A DNA stretch of 54,577 nt from Thioalkalivibrio halophilus (GTDB lineage: Bacteria > Pseudomonadota > Gammaproteobacteria > Ectothiorhodospirales > Ectothiorhodospiraceae). The stretch covers positions 1 to 54,577 of the forward strand of contig NZ_MUZR01000021.1 of NCBI RefSeq assembly GCF_001995255.1, in the 5' to 3' direction. The notes under the pieces are model-generated. The model made no database searches, was not told the origin of the DNA, and saw only the letters and a list, made by a program, of their open reading frames with translations. Made by a program: the position numbers and the translations under genes. Position 1 is the stretch's first letter. Each line of letters opens with the position of its first letter. This document shows positions 38,166 to 46,714 of the stretch, one piece after another.

Positions 38166-39734
38166 ATGCGCGAAAACCTTCCCGTCACGGGGACCGAATA
38201 CACCCTCAACGAGGGCGAGGACCTGATCTCGTCCACCGACCTGAAGGGCCGGATCCGCGACGCCAACGACGCCTTCGTGCGCGTCAGTGGTTTCGACTGG
38301 GAAGAACTCCGGGGTTCGGCCCATAACATCGTTCGTCATCCGGACATGCCCGAGGCGGCCTATGCCGACATGTGGTCCACGCTGCAGTCGGACCGTGCGT
38401 GGATGGGCATCGTCAAGAACCGGCGCAAGAACGGCGACCACTACTGGGTGGATGCCTTCGTGACCCCGGCCTACGAGAACGGCCAGAAAGTGGGCTACGA
38501 GTCGGTTCGTCGGGTGCCGTCGCGCGAGCACGTCGAGCGCGCGGAGAAGGTCTATGGCGCGATGAAGCGCGGGCGCCAGTTCCGCCGTCATCTCTGGGAC
38601 AGCCTGCTGTTCCGGCTGCTGGGTGTCTGGGGCCTCGGCTTTGCGCTGGCGCTGGGGGTGCTGCTGGCGCCCTGGGGAACGCTGGTCCAGGGGCTGGGTC
38701 TGGCCCTGGTGTTCGCCCTGGGGGGGGTGGCCACGCTCGGGCTGATGCAGCCGCTGCAGCGTACCATGCGGGAACTGCGGCGGATCTTTGACAACCCGGC
38801 GATGGAAACCGTCTACTGCGGCCGGCGCGACGGTTCCGCGACGCTGGAGCTGTTCCAGCGCTTCCACGAGGCGCGGCTGTTCACCGTACTCGACCGCATC
38901 GAGGAGCAGTCGGGGGCGGTAAGCGACGGGGCCCGGACCATGGCGGGTGCGGTGGAGCAGACCGCCGGCGGGGTATCCCGTCAGCAGGGCGAGATCGATC
39001 AGGTCGCCACGGCGATGAACGAGATGACCTCGACCATCCAGGAGATGGCGCAGAACTCGTCGCAGGCCGCGGACAGCGCCCATCACGCCGAGCAGGAGAC
39101 CCGCTCCGGGGAGGAGGTGGTGAACGCCACCGTGGAAGCGATCAATCGCATGGCGCGCGAGGTCGAGACCACCGCAGAGAAGCTCAACCGGCTGGAGACC
39201 GACGCCGCGGAGATCGACAACATCCTCGGCGTGATCCGCGAGATCGCCGAACAGACCAACCTGCTGGCCCTGAACGCGGCCATCGAGGCGGCGCGTGCCG
39301 GCGAGCACGGACGCGGTTTCGCGGTGGTGGCCGACGAGGTCCGGCGGCTGTCGCAGCGCACCGATGAATCCACGGTGACCATTCGCCAGATGATCGAGAC
39401 CCTGCAGAACGGTTCGCGCGAGGCGGTCAGTGCGATGCGCGCAAGCCAGGAACAGGCTGCGCACGGCGTGCAACAGGCGCAGTCGGCCGGCGAGTCGCTG
39501 GGGCGCATCCGCGAGGCGGTGGGGCGCATTACCGAGATGAACACCCAGATCGCCACGGCGGTGGAGGAGCAGAGCTCGGTCTCCGAAGAGATCAACCGCA
39601 ACGTCACGTCCATCCACGACGTGGCCGCCGAAACCGGGACTGTGGCGGAACACGCGCGCGAGGCCAGCGCCGACATGGAACGCCTGGCCGGCGAGCTGAG
39701 ATCCCTGATCCACCGTTTCGACACCCGCGCGTAG
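38166..39734 (+). CDS. Aer-like energy/redox taxis receptor (PAS, membrane hairpin, chemoreceptor signalling domain)
   Basis: The 522-residue receptor has an N-terminal PAS domain very close to E. coli Aer. FAD-contact residues Arg57, His58 and Asp60 sit in NIVRHPDMP at the same numbering as in Aer, with Trp70 and [13 protein letters not shown] membrane hairpin near 150-200 has no periplasmic domain. The cytosolic methyl-accepting domain carries the conserved tip [21 protein letters not shown]. It should report redox state, hence oxygen, through bound FAD to CheA/CheW. The stop codon lies inside the first REP sequence that follows. Confidence 0.93.
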   Translation: MRENLPVTGTEYTLNEGEDLISSTDLKGRIRDANDAFVRVSGFDWEELRGSAHNIVRHPDMPEAAYADMWSTLQSDRAWMGIVKNRRKNGDHYWVDAFVTPAYENGQKVGYESVRRVPSREHVERAEKVYGAMKRGRQFRRHLWDSLLFRLLGVWGLGFALALGVLLAPWGTLVQGLGLALVFALGGVATLGLMQPLQRTMRELRRIFDNPAMETVYCGRRDGSATLELFQRFHEARLFTVLDRIEEQSGAVSDGARTMAGAVEQTAGGVSRQQGEIDQVATAMNEMTSTIQEMAQNSSQAADSAHHAEQETRSGEEVVNATVEAINRMAREVETTAEKLNRLETDAAEIDNILGVIREIAEQTNLLALNAAIEAARAGEHGRGFAVVADEVRRLSQRTDESTVTIRQMIETLQNGSREAVSAMRASQEQAAHGVQQAQSAGESLGRIREAVGRITEMNTQIATAVEEQSSVSEEINRNVTSIHDVAAETGTVAEHAREASADMERLAGELRSLIHRFDTRA

Positions 39735-39990
39735 GAGGCCGGCCCTCCGGCCGATTCGGCCCCGGTGGCTCGTCGGGCCGCGATCGGCCAGGAGGCTGGC
39801 CTCCCACGATTGCATCCGCGCGTAGGAGGCCGGCCCTCCGGCCGATCCGGCGCCGGGGACTGCCCGGACGTCAAATCGGCCAGGAGGCTGGCCTCCCACG
39901 GTTGCACCCGCGCGCAGGAGGCCGGCCCTCCGGCCGATTCGGCCCCGTTGGCTTGTCAGGCCCCGATCGGCCAGGGGGCTGGCCTCCTGC
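39731..39990. repeat. Three tandem REPIN units (six inverted REP sequences)
   Basis: The 332-bp gap after the receptor gene is filled by three copies of a 77-78 bp inverted pair with a 91-92 bp period. Forward REPs, like GTAGGAGGCCGGCCCTCC, are at 39731-39755, 39822-39846 and 39914-39938. Inverted partners ending CTGGCCTCCCAC are at 39783-39807, 39875-39899 and 39966-39990 (the last ends CTCCTGC). Each 25-nt REP is itself a hairpin, and each pair can fold into a long double hairpin. This is the organisation of REPIN/BIME elements mobilised by RAYT transposases; no such gene is in the window. Confidence 0.88.
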
Positions 39991-40066
39991 ACGCGGGGTT
40001 CCCGCCCGGTGGCGGGCGGACGTATGCTGTGGGCTGCGACGCCGCCGAGCAGAGGAGCCCCGCCGG

Positions 40067-41515
40067 ATGCCCATCGACTGGAAGCATTACGATTCCGCCC
40101 CGTTTTTCGATGAATTGATGGAAGGCCCGGGGCAGCCACGGCCCGCGGCCCGCGCCGTGGCGGAATACCTCGCTACCCTGGACGACGACGAACTGCAGGG
40201 GCGCAAGCAGGCGGCCGACAGTGCGATCCTCGAGATGGGCATCAGCTTTACGGTGTACAGCGAGGGCGAGAACATCGACCGCGCGTGGCCGTTCGACATC
40301 ATTCCCCGGGTGATCCCGCGGCGCGAATGGGAGCGGGTCGCGGCCGGGCTGGAGCAGCGGATGACCGCGCTCAATCTGCTGATCGACGACATCTACAACG
40401 AACAGCGCATCTTCCGCGACGGGGTGATCCCGCGCTACGTGCTGGAACAGTCGCGCAACTTTCGCGAGCAATGCGTCGGCATCCACCCGCCGCACGGGGT
40501 CTGGGCGCATATTTGCGGCAGCGACCTGGTGCGTGCGGGTGACGGCCAGTTTCACGTGCTGGAGGACAACCTGCGGGTACCCTCCGGGGTTTCCTACATG
40601 CTGGAGAATCGCCAGGTCACCAAGCGGGTCCTGCCCGAGCTGTTCCAGAACAGTTCGATCCTGCCGGTCGACGAATACCCGGCGCAGCTGTTCGACATGC
40701 TGGCCTCGATCTCGCCGCGCCCGCAGGACTACCCGGAGATCGCGGTGCTGACCCCGGGGATTTACAACTCCGCCTACTTCGAGCATTCCTTTCTCGCCCA
40801 GCGCATGGGGGCGGAACTGGTGGAAGGCGCCGACCTGATGGTGGGCGACGACGACTGCGTGTACATGCGCACCATCGACGGCCCCGAACGGGTGGACGTG
40901 ATCTACCGCCGCATCGACGACGCTTTCCTCGACCCCGAAGCCTTCAACCCCGATTCGCTGCTGGGGGTCCCCGGCCTGATGCGCGCCTGGCGCAAGGGCA
41001 ATGTCGGCCTGGCGAATGCGCCGGGGGCGGGCGTGGCGGACGACAAGGTGATGTACGCCTTCATCCCCGAGGTAATCCGTTACTACCTCGATCAGGACCC
41101 GATCATTCCCAATGTGCCGACCTGGTTGTGCTCCGACGAGGAGCATCGCAAGTACGTGCTGGAGCACCTGGACGAGCTGGTGGTGAAGCCCGCCAACGAA
41201 TCGGGCGGCTACGGCATGCTGGTGGGTCCCCACGCCACCAAGAAGCAGCGCACCGAGTTCGCCAGGCTGATTCGCAAGGATCCGCGCAACTACATCGCCC
41301 AGCCCACGCTGGATCTGTCCGTGGCGCCCACGCTGTGTGGCGAAGCGATCGAGCCTCGCCATCTGGACCTGCGGCCCTTCATCCTGCAGGGGGTGCGCAC
41401 CGACGTGACCGCCGGTGGTCTCACGCGGGTCGCGATGCGCAAGGGTTCGCTGGTGGTGAACTCGTCGCAGGGCGGCGGCAGCAAGGACACCTGGATCGTG
41501 GACGAGGAGGACTGA
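40067..41515 (+). CDS. Circularly permuted ATP-grasp type 2 protein (DUF404/DUF407)
   Basis: The 482-residue cytosolic protein matches the circularly permuted ATP-grasp family: FTVYSEGENIDRAWPFDIIPR near the start, EDNLRVPSGVSYMLENR in the middle and VVKPANESGGYGMLVGP with the ATP-binding lysine near the end. Relatives are thought to ligate amino groups to carboxylates and are found with alpha-E, transglutaminase and Anbu genes. AGAGGAG precedes ATG 40067. It is 1 bp apart from the alpha-E gene. Confidence 0.92.
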   Translation: MPIDWKHYDSAPFFDELMEGPGQPRPAARAVAEYLATLDDDELQGRKQAADSAILEMGISFTVYSEGENIDRAWPFDIIPRVIPRREWERVAAGLEQRMTALNLLIDDIYNEQRIFRDGVIPRYVLEQSRNFREQCVGIHPPHGVWAHICGSDLVRAGDGQFHVLEDNLRVPSGVSYMLENRQVTKRVLPELFQNSSILPVDEYPAQLFDMLASISPRPQDYPEIAVLTPGIYNSAYFEHSFLAQRMGAELVEGADLMVGDDDCVYMRTIDGPERVDVIYRRIDDAFLDPEAFNPDSLLGVPGLMRAWRKGNVGLANAPGAGVADDKVMYAFIPEVIRYYLDQDPIIPNVPTWLCSDEEHRKYVLEHLDELVVKPANESGGYGMLVGPHATKKQRTEFARLIRKDPRNYIAQPTLDLSVAPTLCGEAIEPRHLDLRPFILQGVRTDVTAGGLTRVAMRKGSLVVNSSQGGGSKDTWIVDEED

Positions 41516-41516
41516 G

Positions 41517-42479
41517 ATGCTCTCGCGAGTGGCAGAACGGGTGTACTGGATGGCGCGCTATGTCGAGCGCGCCGAGAACACCGCACGCATGGTCCGGGCC
41601 TTCAGCCTGCTGGCGCTGGACATGCCGAAATCGGCGCAGCTGTCGTGGCGGGGGCTGGTGTCGGTCACCGGCCACGACGCCGAATTCGAGGCGCATTACC
41701 AGCGCGAGGACGAGCGCAACTGCGTGAAGTTCCTGCTGGCGGATGCCGACAACCCGGGGGCGGTGCTGTCGTCGCTGCGCAAGGCGCGCGAGAACGTCCG
41801 TACCACGCGCGACCTGGTGCCCTCCGAGGCCTGGGAGGTGATGAACGAGCTGTTCCTGTTCGCGCGTGATCACATCGACCAGGGCATCACCAAGCGCGGC
41901 CGTTTCGAATTTCTGTCCGAGGTGATCGAACGCTGCCAGATGCTTACTGGCCTGTTGGCGGGCAGCATGAGCCACGATGCGGCCTACGATTTCATCCGTC
42001 TGGGACGCAATCTGGAACGCGCGGACATGACCACCCGTCAGGTCGACGTGGGCGCCCTCAGGCTGCTCAAGCGTGAAGACGACGAGACGGCCCGGCCCTA
42101 CGAGGGGCTGCTGTGGACCTCCATCCTGCGTTCGGAGGGCGGGTTCCAGATGTACCGGCTGCACGTGAAGCGGCGTATCAACGGGCCGGATGTCGTGCGT
42201 TTTCTGTTGCAGGACACCGCATTCCCCCGGGCGGTGGCGCATGCCCTGACCGAGGTCCAGGCGGCGCTGGAGCGGCTGCCGCGCAACGAGATGCCGCTGC
42301 GTCTGGTCACCCAGGCGCGCCGCCACGCCCTTAACGCGGATATCGACGAGCTGATCGGCGAGGACACCCTGCATGAATTTCTGGAGACGCTGCAGCAGGA
42401 CGTGGCCGAGCTGCACGGGGCCAATGTGCGGACCTGGTTCCAGTTTCCGGAAAACGCTCCCGCGCCGGATGTCGCCTGA
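41517..42479 (+). CDS. Alpha-E domain protein
   Basis: The 320-residue all-helical protein starts with MLSRVAERVYWMARYVERAENTAR, the alpha-E signature, and keeps DFIRLGRNLERADMTTRQVDV in the middle. The family has no known biochemical activity but nearly always follows the ATP-grasp gene, as here. It is predicted to form a peptide-synthesis or modification module with it. Confidence 0.92.
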   Translation: MLSRVAERVYWMARYVERAENTARMVRAFSLLALDMPKSAQLSWRGLVSVTGHDAEFEAHYQREDERNCVKFLLADADNPGAVLSSLRKARENVRTTRDLVPSEAWEVMNELFLFARDHIDQGITKRGRFEFLSEVIERCQMLTGLLAGSMSHDAAYDFIRLGRNLERADMTTRQVDVGALRLLKREDDETARPYEGLLWTSILRSEGGFQMYRLHVKRRINGPDVVRFLLQDTAFPRAVAHALTEVQAALERLPRNEMPLRLVTQARRHALNADIDELIGEDTLHEFLETLQQDVAELHGANVRTWFQFPENAPAPDVA

Positions 42480-42494
42480 GACGGCCCGGGCGCT

Positions 42495-43298
42495 TCAGGA
42501 CTTCTTCTTCGCCCGGCGACTCACGCGGGTGCCGCGGTCCTTGCGTCCGTGGCGGTGTTCCCAGTCGAAGCGAGGCAGGTCGGTGAAGGCCTTCTTGACG
42601 TTCTCGTCCCAGGCATGGGTCAGTGAGCGCAGGTATTCGTCCTCGGCCTCCAGGCAGAGGTAGTGGTCCATCTCCAGGGTGTCGCGCTCGTACACCAGAA
42701 CCTCGATCGGCGGCCCTACGGTGAGGTTGGAGCGCACCGTTGAATCGATGGAGACCAGCGCGCAGCGCGCCGCGTTGCCCAGCGGGGTCTCGGCCTCGAT
42801 GATGCGGTCGAGGATCGGCTTGCCGTATTTGCTCTCGCCGATCTGCAGAAAGCGGGTGTGCTGCGAGGTGGTGATGTAGTTACCCTGCGGGTAGACTAGG
42901 TAGATTGCCGGGGGCTCGCCGGCGATCTGGCCACCAATGATCAGGGTGGCGTCCGCCTTCATCCCCGACTTCGACAGCGCCTCGGAATGCTTCTCCTGCT
43001 CCTCGCGGTTGATGCGGCCGAGGTATTCCGCCGCCTCCGACATGTGGGCGACGGTCGCGAGGTTCGGTTCGGCGGCCCCTTCCTGGCCGGCTTCCTCCAT
43101 TTCCCGCTGCAGGCGATTGACCACGGCCTGGGTGGTGGCGAGGTTGCCGGCGGCGAGGACCACGAACAGGCGCTGACCTTCGATCTCGAAGGTGTGCATC
43201 TTGGAGTAGGTGCTGACCTGGTCGACGCCGGCATTGGTGCGCGAATCGGAGGCGAACACCAGACCGTCGTCCAGATCGATGGCGACACAGTAGGTCAT
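42495..43298 (-). CDS. Anbu-type proteasome-like peptidase (bacterial proteasome homologue)
   Basis: An N-terminal nucleophile hydrolase related to HslV and proteasome beta subunits. With the start at ATG 43298 the protein is 267 residues and Met removal exposes Thr1 (TYCVAIDLDDG). Asp17 in ASDSRTNAG and Lys32 fill the proteasome catalytic set. Upstream ATG 43307 would bury the threonine and is less likely. The family (Anbu, also called BPH) assembles into ring or lock-washer forms. Its genes usually run in line with ATP-grasp, alpha-E and a transglutaminase. Here the gene faces them on the other strand, 15 bp from the alpha-E stop, and no transglutaminase is seen. Confidence 0.9.
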   Translation of the reverse strand: MTYCVAIDLDDGLVFASDSRTNAGVDQVSTYSKMHTFEIEGQRLFVVLAAGNLATTQAVVNRLQREMEEAGQEGAAEPNLATVAHMSEAAEYLGRINREEQEKHSEALSKSGMKADATLIIGGQIAGEPPAIYLVYPQGNYITTSQHTRFLQIGESKYGKPILDRIIEAETPLGNAARCALVSIDSTVRSNLTVGPPIEVLVYERDTLEMDHYLCLEAEDEYLRSLTHAWDENVKKAFTDLPRFDWEHRHGRKDRGTRVSRRAKKKS

Positions 43299-43400
43299 CG
43301 GGGCCATCCGGGCAGGGCGGAGTCCCGGGATACTAGGCGCCGCCGGCGGGTGCGTCAACGCGGGGCGGCCCGGCACCACCGGGCCGCCGGTCCCGCCTTC

Positions 43401-43832
43401 TCAGTCCTGCAGGACGCCGTTGGGTGCGTGGGCGTGCATCCAGTCGCGGACCATGTGCCCGTATTCATGGTCATCCTTGCGGATGTGATTCATCAGCCAG
43501 TCCCGCAGGGTCTCGCCGAGCTCGCTGGCTACGTCGTGGCCTTCGGCGAAATCCTGCTGATACTGACGGATCCGCTGGCTGAAAGCCTCGTGCGACTTAC
43601 GATGCTGCTCCAGGTCGGGGTATTCCACGATCTCCAGCATCTCCTCCTCGAAGGCGAAGTGGGTCAGGGTGTAATCCACCACCTGATCGAGCACTTCGTG
43701 AACCTGCTCACGTGTCGCCTGGCCCTCGACGGCTTCGCACAGGCGGTTGATGTATTCGACGATGCGCTTGTGCTGGTTGTCGATGACCGGGATCCCCGTA
43801 TCCAGATCGTCCGACCAGTGAACGTACGGCAT
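43401..43832 (-). CDS. Bacteriohemerythrin 1
   Basis: The 143-residue protein has the diiron oxygen-binding set of single-domain hemerythrins: His in VIDNQHKRI, HFAFEEEM, HRKSHEAF and HIRKDDHEY. The fold is a four-helix bundle that binds O2 reversibly, used in microaerophiles for storage, delivery or sensing. AGGAG precedes ATG 43832. It lies 83 bp behind a paralogous gene on the same strand. Confidence 0.93.
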   Translation of the reverse strand: MPYVHWSDDLDTGIPVIDNQHKRIVEYINRLCEAVEGQATREQVHEVLDQVVDYTLTHFAFEEEMLEIVEYPDLEQHRKSHEAFSQRIRQYQQDFAEGHDVASELGETLRDWLMNHIRKDDHEYGHMVRDWMHAHAPNGVLQD

Positions 43833-43915
43833 GGCTCCATCTCCTGTGGTTTTATCGGTATCCCGTGCCCTCAGCGCGGCGGCCCTCCTCCGCCACACGG
43901 GAGAAACCGGGGCGT

Positions 43916-44362
43916 TCAGCGGCCGAAGAGCTTGCTGAACAGTCCCCGGTTGTGGGCCGTGTCGGCCCCGGTGTGCTGGCGCACGAGCTCGGCGTAGTCG
44001 GCGTCGTCGTGCTTGATGTGATTGACCAGCCAGGTCTTGAGGACGGTGTGCAGTTCGCGGGCGATGTCCTCGCCGTTCTCGAACTGTTCCTTGAAGGTTT
44101 CCACCCGCCGGATGAACAGGCCGTGCACCCGCTGGTGAGCGCGCAGGAACGGGTAGCCGGCCTCCTCCATCATTTCTTCTTCGAAGGTGAAGTGCGACTG
44201 GGTGTAGTCGATTAACTGGTTGATGACGTCACCCACCTCGTCGCGATCGCTGTTCTCGATCGCGTGGTGGAGCTCGTTGATGTAGTCAACGATGCGCTTG
44301 TGCTGGTTGTCGATGACCTCGATCCCGGTGTCGAGATCGCTGGTCCATTCCATGTGTGCCAT
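43916..44362 (-). CDS. Bacteriohemerythrin 2
   Basis: The 148-residue paralogue of the next gene has the same metal-binding set (VIDNQHKRI, HFTFEEEM, HQRVHGLF, HIKHDDADY) and a short basic tail GLFSKLFGR absent from the other copy. GGAGC precedes ATG 44362. Similarity over the full length indicates tandem duplication. The gap of 187 bp to the divergent lactate permease probably holds both promoters. Confidence 0.93.
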   Translation of the reverse strand: MAHMEWTSDLDTGIEVIDNQHKRIVDYINELHHAIENSDRDEVGDVINQLIDYTQSHFTFEEEMMEEAGYPFLRAHQRVHGLFIRRVETFKEQFENGEDIARELHTVLKTWLVNHIKHDDADYAELVRQHTGADTAHNRGLFSKLFGR

Positions 44363-44549
44363 TCGTTGCTCCGGGCCACGGATTTGAGAGTGAGAATGTC
44401 GTGATGCAAGGATACGGGATGCGGACACCGTTGACAGTGATTCGGCTCATAATCATCGGGTGTTCGGGGTGTCGGGCGGCCGGGTCTGCGCGGCTACGCC
44501 GGATCCGTGTACCCTCGGGGCTTTGCGCAGGCCGTCCGCGGGAGAGGAC

Positions 44550-46085
44550 ATGACGCTGTTCTGGGTAACGCTGGTTCCGTTCGCACTGCTGTTCGTGCTC
44601 CTGGTGTTCCTGCGCCGCCCGGCGTACGAGGCGGCGCCGCTGGCCTGGCTGGCCACGCTGCTGATCGGGCTGTTCGTCTGGCAGTTGCCGGGAATGGTGG
44701 TGGCGACCAGTCTGGCCAATGCCGGGGTCGTGTTCCTGGAGGTGATGCTGATCATCACCGTCGCCCTGCTGATGCTGAACGTGCTGATCCGGACCGGGCA
44801 TCTGGATGCCATCCAGTGTGCCATCGCGCGGGTCTCGGACGATCGCCGGGTGCTGGCCATGCTGCTGGGCTGGGGTCTGGTCGGCTTTGTCGAGGGGATC
44901 GCCGGTTTCGGGACCCCGGCGGTGCTGGCCGCGCCGCTGCTGGTGTATTTCGGCCTGCCCCCGTTGAAGGCGGTGGCCATCGCCCTGATCGGCAATTCCA
45001 CTGCGGTACCCTTCGGCGCGGCGGGGACCCCGGTGGTGATCGGTTTTGCCGGGGTGGGCCTGGACGAGGCGACCGTGGAGCAGGCGGTGTTCCAGACCGC
45101 GGCCATCCATGGCGCGCTGGGGGTATTCATTACCGTGTTCATCGCCTGGGTGGCGACCCTGGGCGAGGAGAAGGGGCGTTTTCGCGAGTTCATTCCGTTC
45201 GCGGTGTTCTCCGGGCTGGCCTTCGGGGTCCCCTATTTCCTGGTCGCCTGGCTGGTGGGGCCGGAACTGCCGGCGATCATCGGCGGTGCCAGCGCGATGG
45301 CCCTGATCGCCTGGGCGGCGCATATCGGCTGGCTGCTGCCGGGGCACGGTGGCCGCGAGGCGGGCGAGGCGGTGGACCTGCGCCGGGTGGTGCGCGGTCT
45401 GGTGCCGTTTGCGGTGATGGTGGTGGCGCTGATCCTGTCGCGCACGGTGGACCCTCTGCGCGAGTGGCTGGCGGGGGTGGAGATCGGTTTTGGCGCGCTG
45501 CCCGGGGTGGCCCCTGACCAGACCCTGCAGCCGCTGTTCACCCCGTATTTCTATTTCTTCCTCGCGCTGCTGACCGCGATGTTTCTGTTCCGCGTGGATC
45601 GCGCGACCCTGGGCGGGGCGGCCGTGGCGACCTGGCAGCGGGTACGCATCGCGGCGATCGTTCTGGTGTTCATCATCAGCCTGACCCAGCTGCTGCTGAT
45701 CTCCGCGGACAACGGTGCCGGGCTGCCGTCCATGCCGCAGGTCCTGGGGCAGGGGCTGGCGGAACTGCTGGGCGGGGGCTTCGTGCTGTTCAGTGCCTTC
45801 GTCGGTGCCCTGGGCTCGTTCATGACCGGCAGTGCCACGGTCTCCAACCTGCTGTTCACCGGGCTGCAGGTGGATACCGCCGAGGCCCTGGCGCTGGCGC
45901 TCCCGTCGATCCTGGCCCTGCAGCTGATCGGCGCCGGCGTGGGCAACATGATTTCCCTGCAGAACATTGCGATGGCCGCCGGCGCGGCCGGTCTGGAGGC
46001 GCGCGAGGGTCAGGTGATCCGCGAGACGATCATCCCCGTGCTGGTGGTGTGTACCAGCGCCGGGCTGCTGATGCTGGTGTGGTGA
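44550..46085 (+). CDS. L-lactate permease family transporter (LctP/LldP)
   Basis: The 511-residue inner-membrane protein has about 12-14 hydrophobic segments. It shows the LctP-family motifs EGIAGFGTPAVLAAPLLV and NSTAVPFGAAGTPVVIG in the first half, and GALGSFMTGSATVSNLLF and GAGVGNMISLQNI in the second. The family symports lactate or glycolate with protons. GGAGAGGA precedes ATG 44550. The gene could supply the 2-hydroxyacid oxidised by the DUF3683 enzyme in this window. Confidence 0.9.
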   Translation: MTLFWVTLVPFALLFVLLVFLRRPAYEAAPLAWLATLLIGLFVWQLPGMVVATSLANAGVVFLEVMLIITVALLMLNVLIRTGHLDAIQCAIARVSDDRRVLAMLLGWGLVGFVEGIAGFGTPAVLAAPLLVYFGLPPLKAVAIALIGNSTAVPFGAAGTPVVIGFAGVGLDEATVEQAVFQTAAIHGALGVFITVFIAWVATLGEEKGRFREFIPFAVFSGLAFGVPYFLVAWLVGPELPAIIGGASAMALIAWAAHIGWLLPGHGGREAGEAVDLRRVVRGLVPFAVMVVALILSRTVDPLREWLAGVEIGFGALPGVAPDQTLQPLFTPYFYFFLALLTAMFLFRVDRATLGGAAVATWQRVRIAAIVLVFIISLTQLLLISADNGAGLPSMPQVLGQGLAELLGGGFVLFSAFVGALGSFMTGSATVSNLLFTGLQVDTAEALALALPSILALQLIGAGVGNMISLQNIAMAAGAAGLEAREGQVIRETIIPVLVVCTSAGLLMLVW

Positions 46086-46107
46086 GCCGCCCCCGGGACG
46101 GGGCGGC
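46086..46107. other. GC hairpin between convergent genes
   Basis: An 8-bp stem GCCGCCCC / GGGGCGGC with a 6-base loop lies just behind the permease stop. There is no T run, so it is at most a weak terminator or mRNA-end stabiliser for either strand. Confidence 0.4.
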
Positions 46108-46124
46108 GGGATGCGTGGACCGGC

Positions 46125-46574
46125 TCAGTACAGGAAGTCCGGGAGGTGCTTGCGCAGGTCGGCGGGCTTCTCGACCTTGGTGACGTTCTTGGCGATCTCC
46201 GCAGTAACCGTCTGGGCCACCTGCCGGTCCAGGAGTTCGCGCAGGGCACCCAGGAAGGAGGGCGCGGCCACGATCACCAGATGCTGAAAACTGCCCGCGT
46301 GGTGAGCCTCGCGCAGGCGCTCGGCGAGCTGACGGGCGAAACGGTCGCGTTCCTGAACACCGGGATCGGTGGGGTCCTGCATCGCATGGCGGCCATCCCC
46401 GCCCGTGCTGCCCCAGCTGCGTCCGGGCCGGTCGGAGACCAGGTCCTGATTGTGGGCCCGGGATTCGCTGTGACTGAGGGCCTCGACATCCTGCATGTTG
46501 CTGCAGGCCCGGCCTTCACAACTCAGGATGCGCGCGCGGGCGGCATCGGCAACCACGATCCAGACGTTGTTCAT
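46125..46574 (-). CDS. Host-attachment family protein (AtsE-like)
   Basis: The 149-residue protein starts NVWIVVADAARARIL and contains the RFARQLAERLREAHHAG and LVIVAAPSFLGALRELL segments typical of PF10116. That family is named after a rhizobial attachment gene but is widespread in free-living bacteria and resembles the peptide-release-factor fold. GGGAGG precedes ATG 46574. The actual role is unknown. Confidence 0.85.
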   Translation of the reverse strand: MNNVWIVVADAARARILSCEGRACSNMQDVEALSHSESRAHNQDLVSDRPGRSWGSTGGDGRHAMQDPTDPGVQERDRFARQLAERLREAHHAGSFQHLVIVAAPSFLGALRELLDRQVAQTVTAEIAKNVTKVEKPADLRKHLPDFLY

Positions 46575-46714
46575 GCATTTCCTCCCGTAGATTGACGTGG
46601 CGGGTGCCAGCGGCGGCCCGGGGCGCATCCCGGGCCCGCGGGTCGGCCCAACTCAGGAGTGTAGATGCCGGCACGGTCCTTCGGGTGGTGAGTTCGCCGC
46701 GTGCGTGATCCGGA

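Noticed and set aside
39731-39990. Regularly spaced repeats that could suggest a CRISPR array
   Set aside because: The 91-bp period contains inverted pairs and similar spacers, there is no leader or cas gene, and each repeat is an internal hairpin of REP type.
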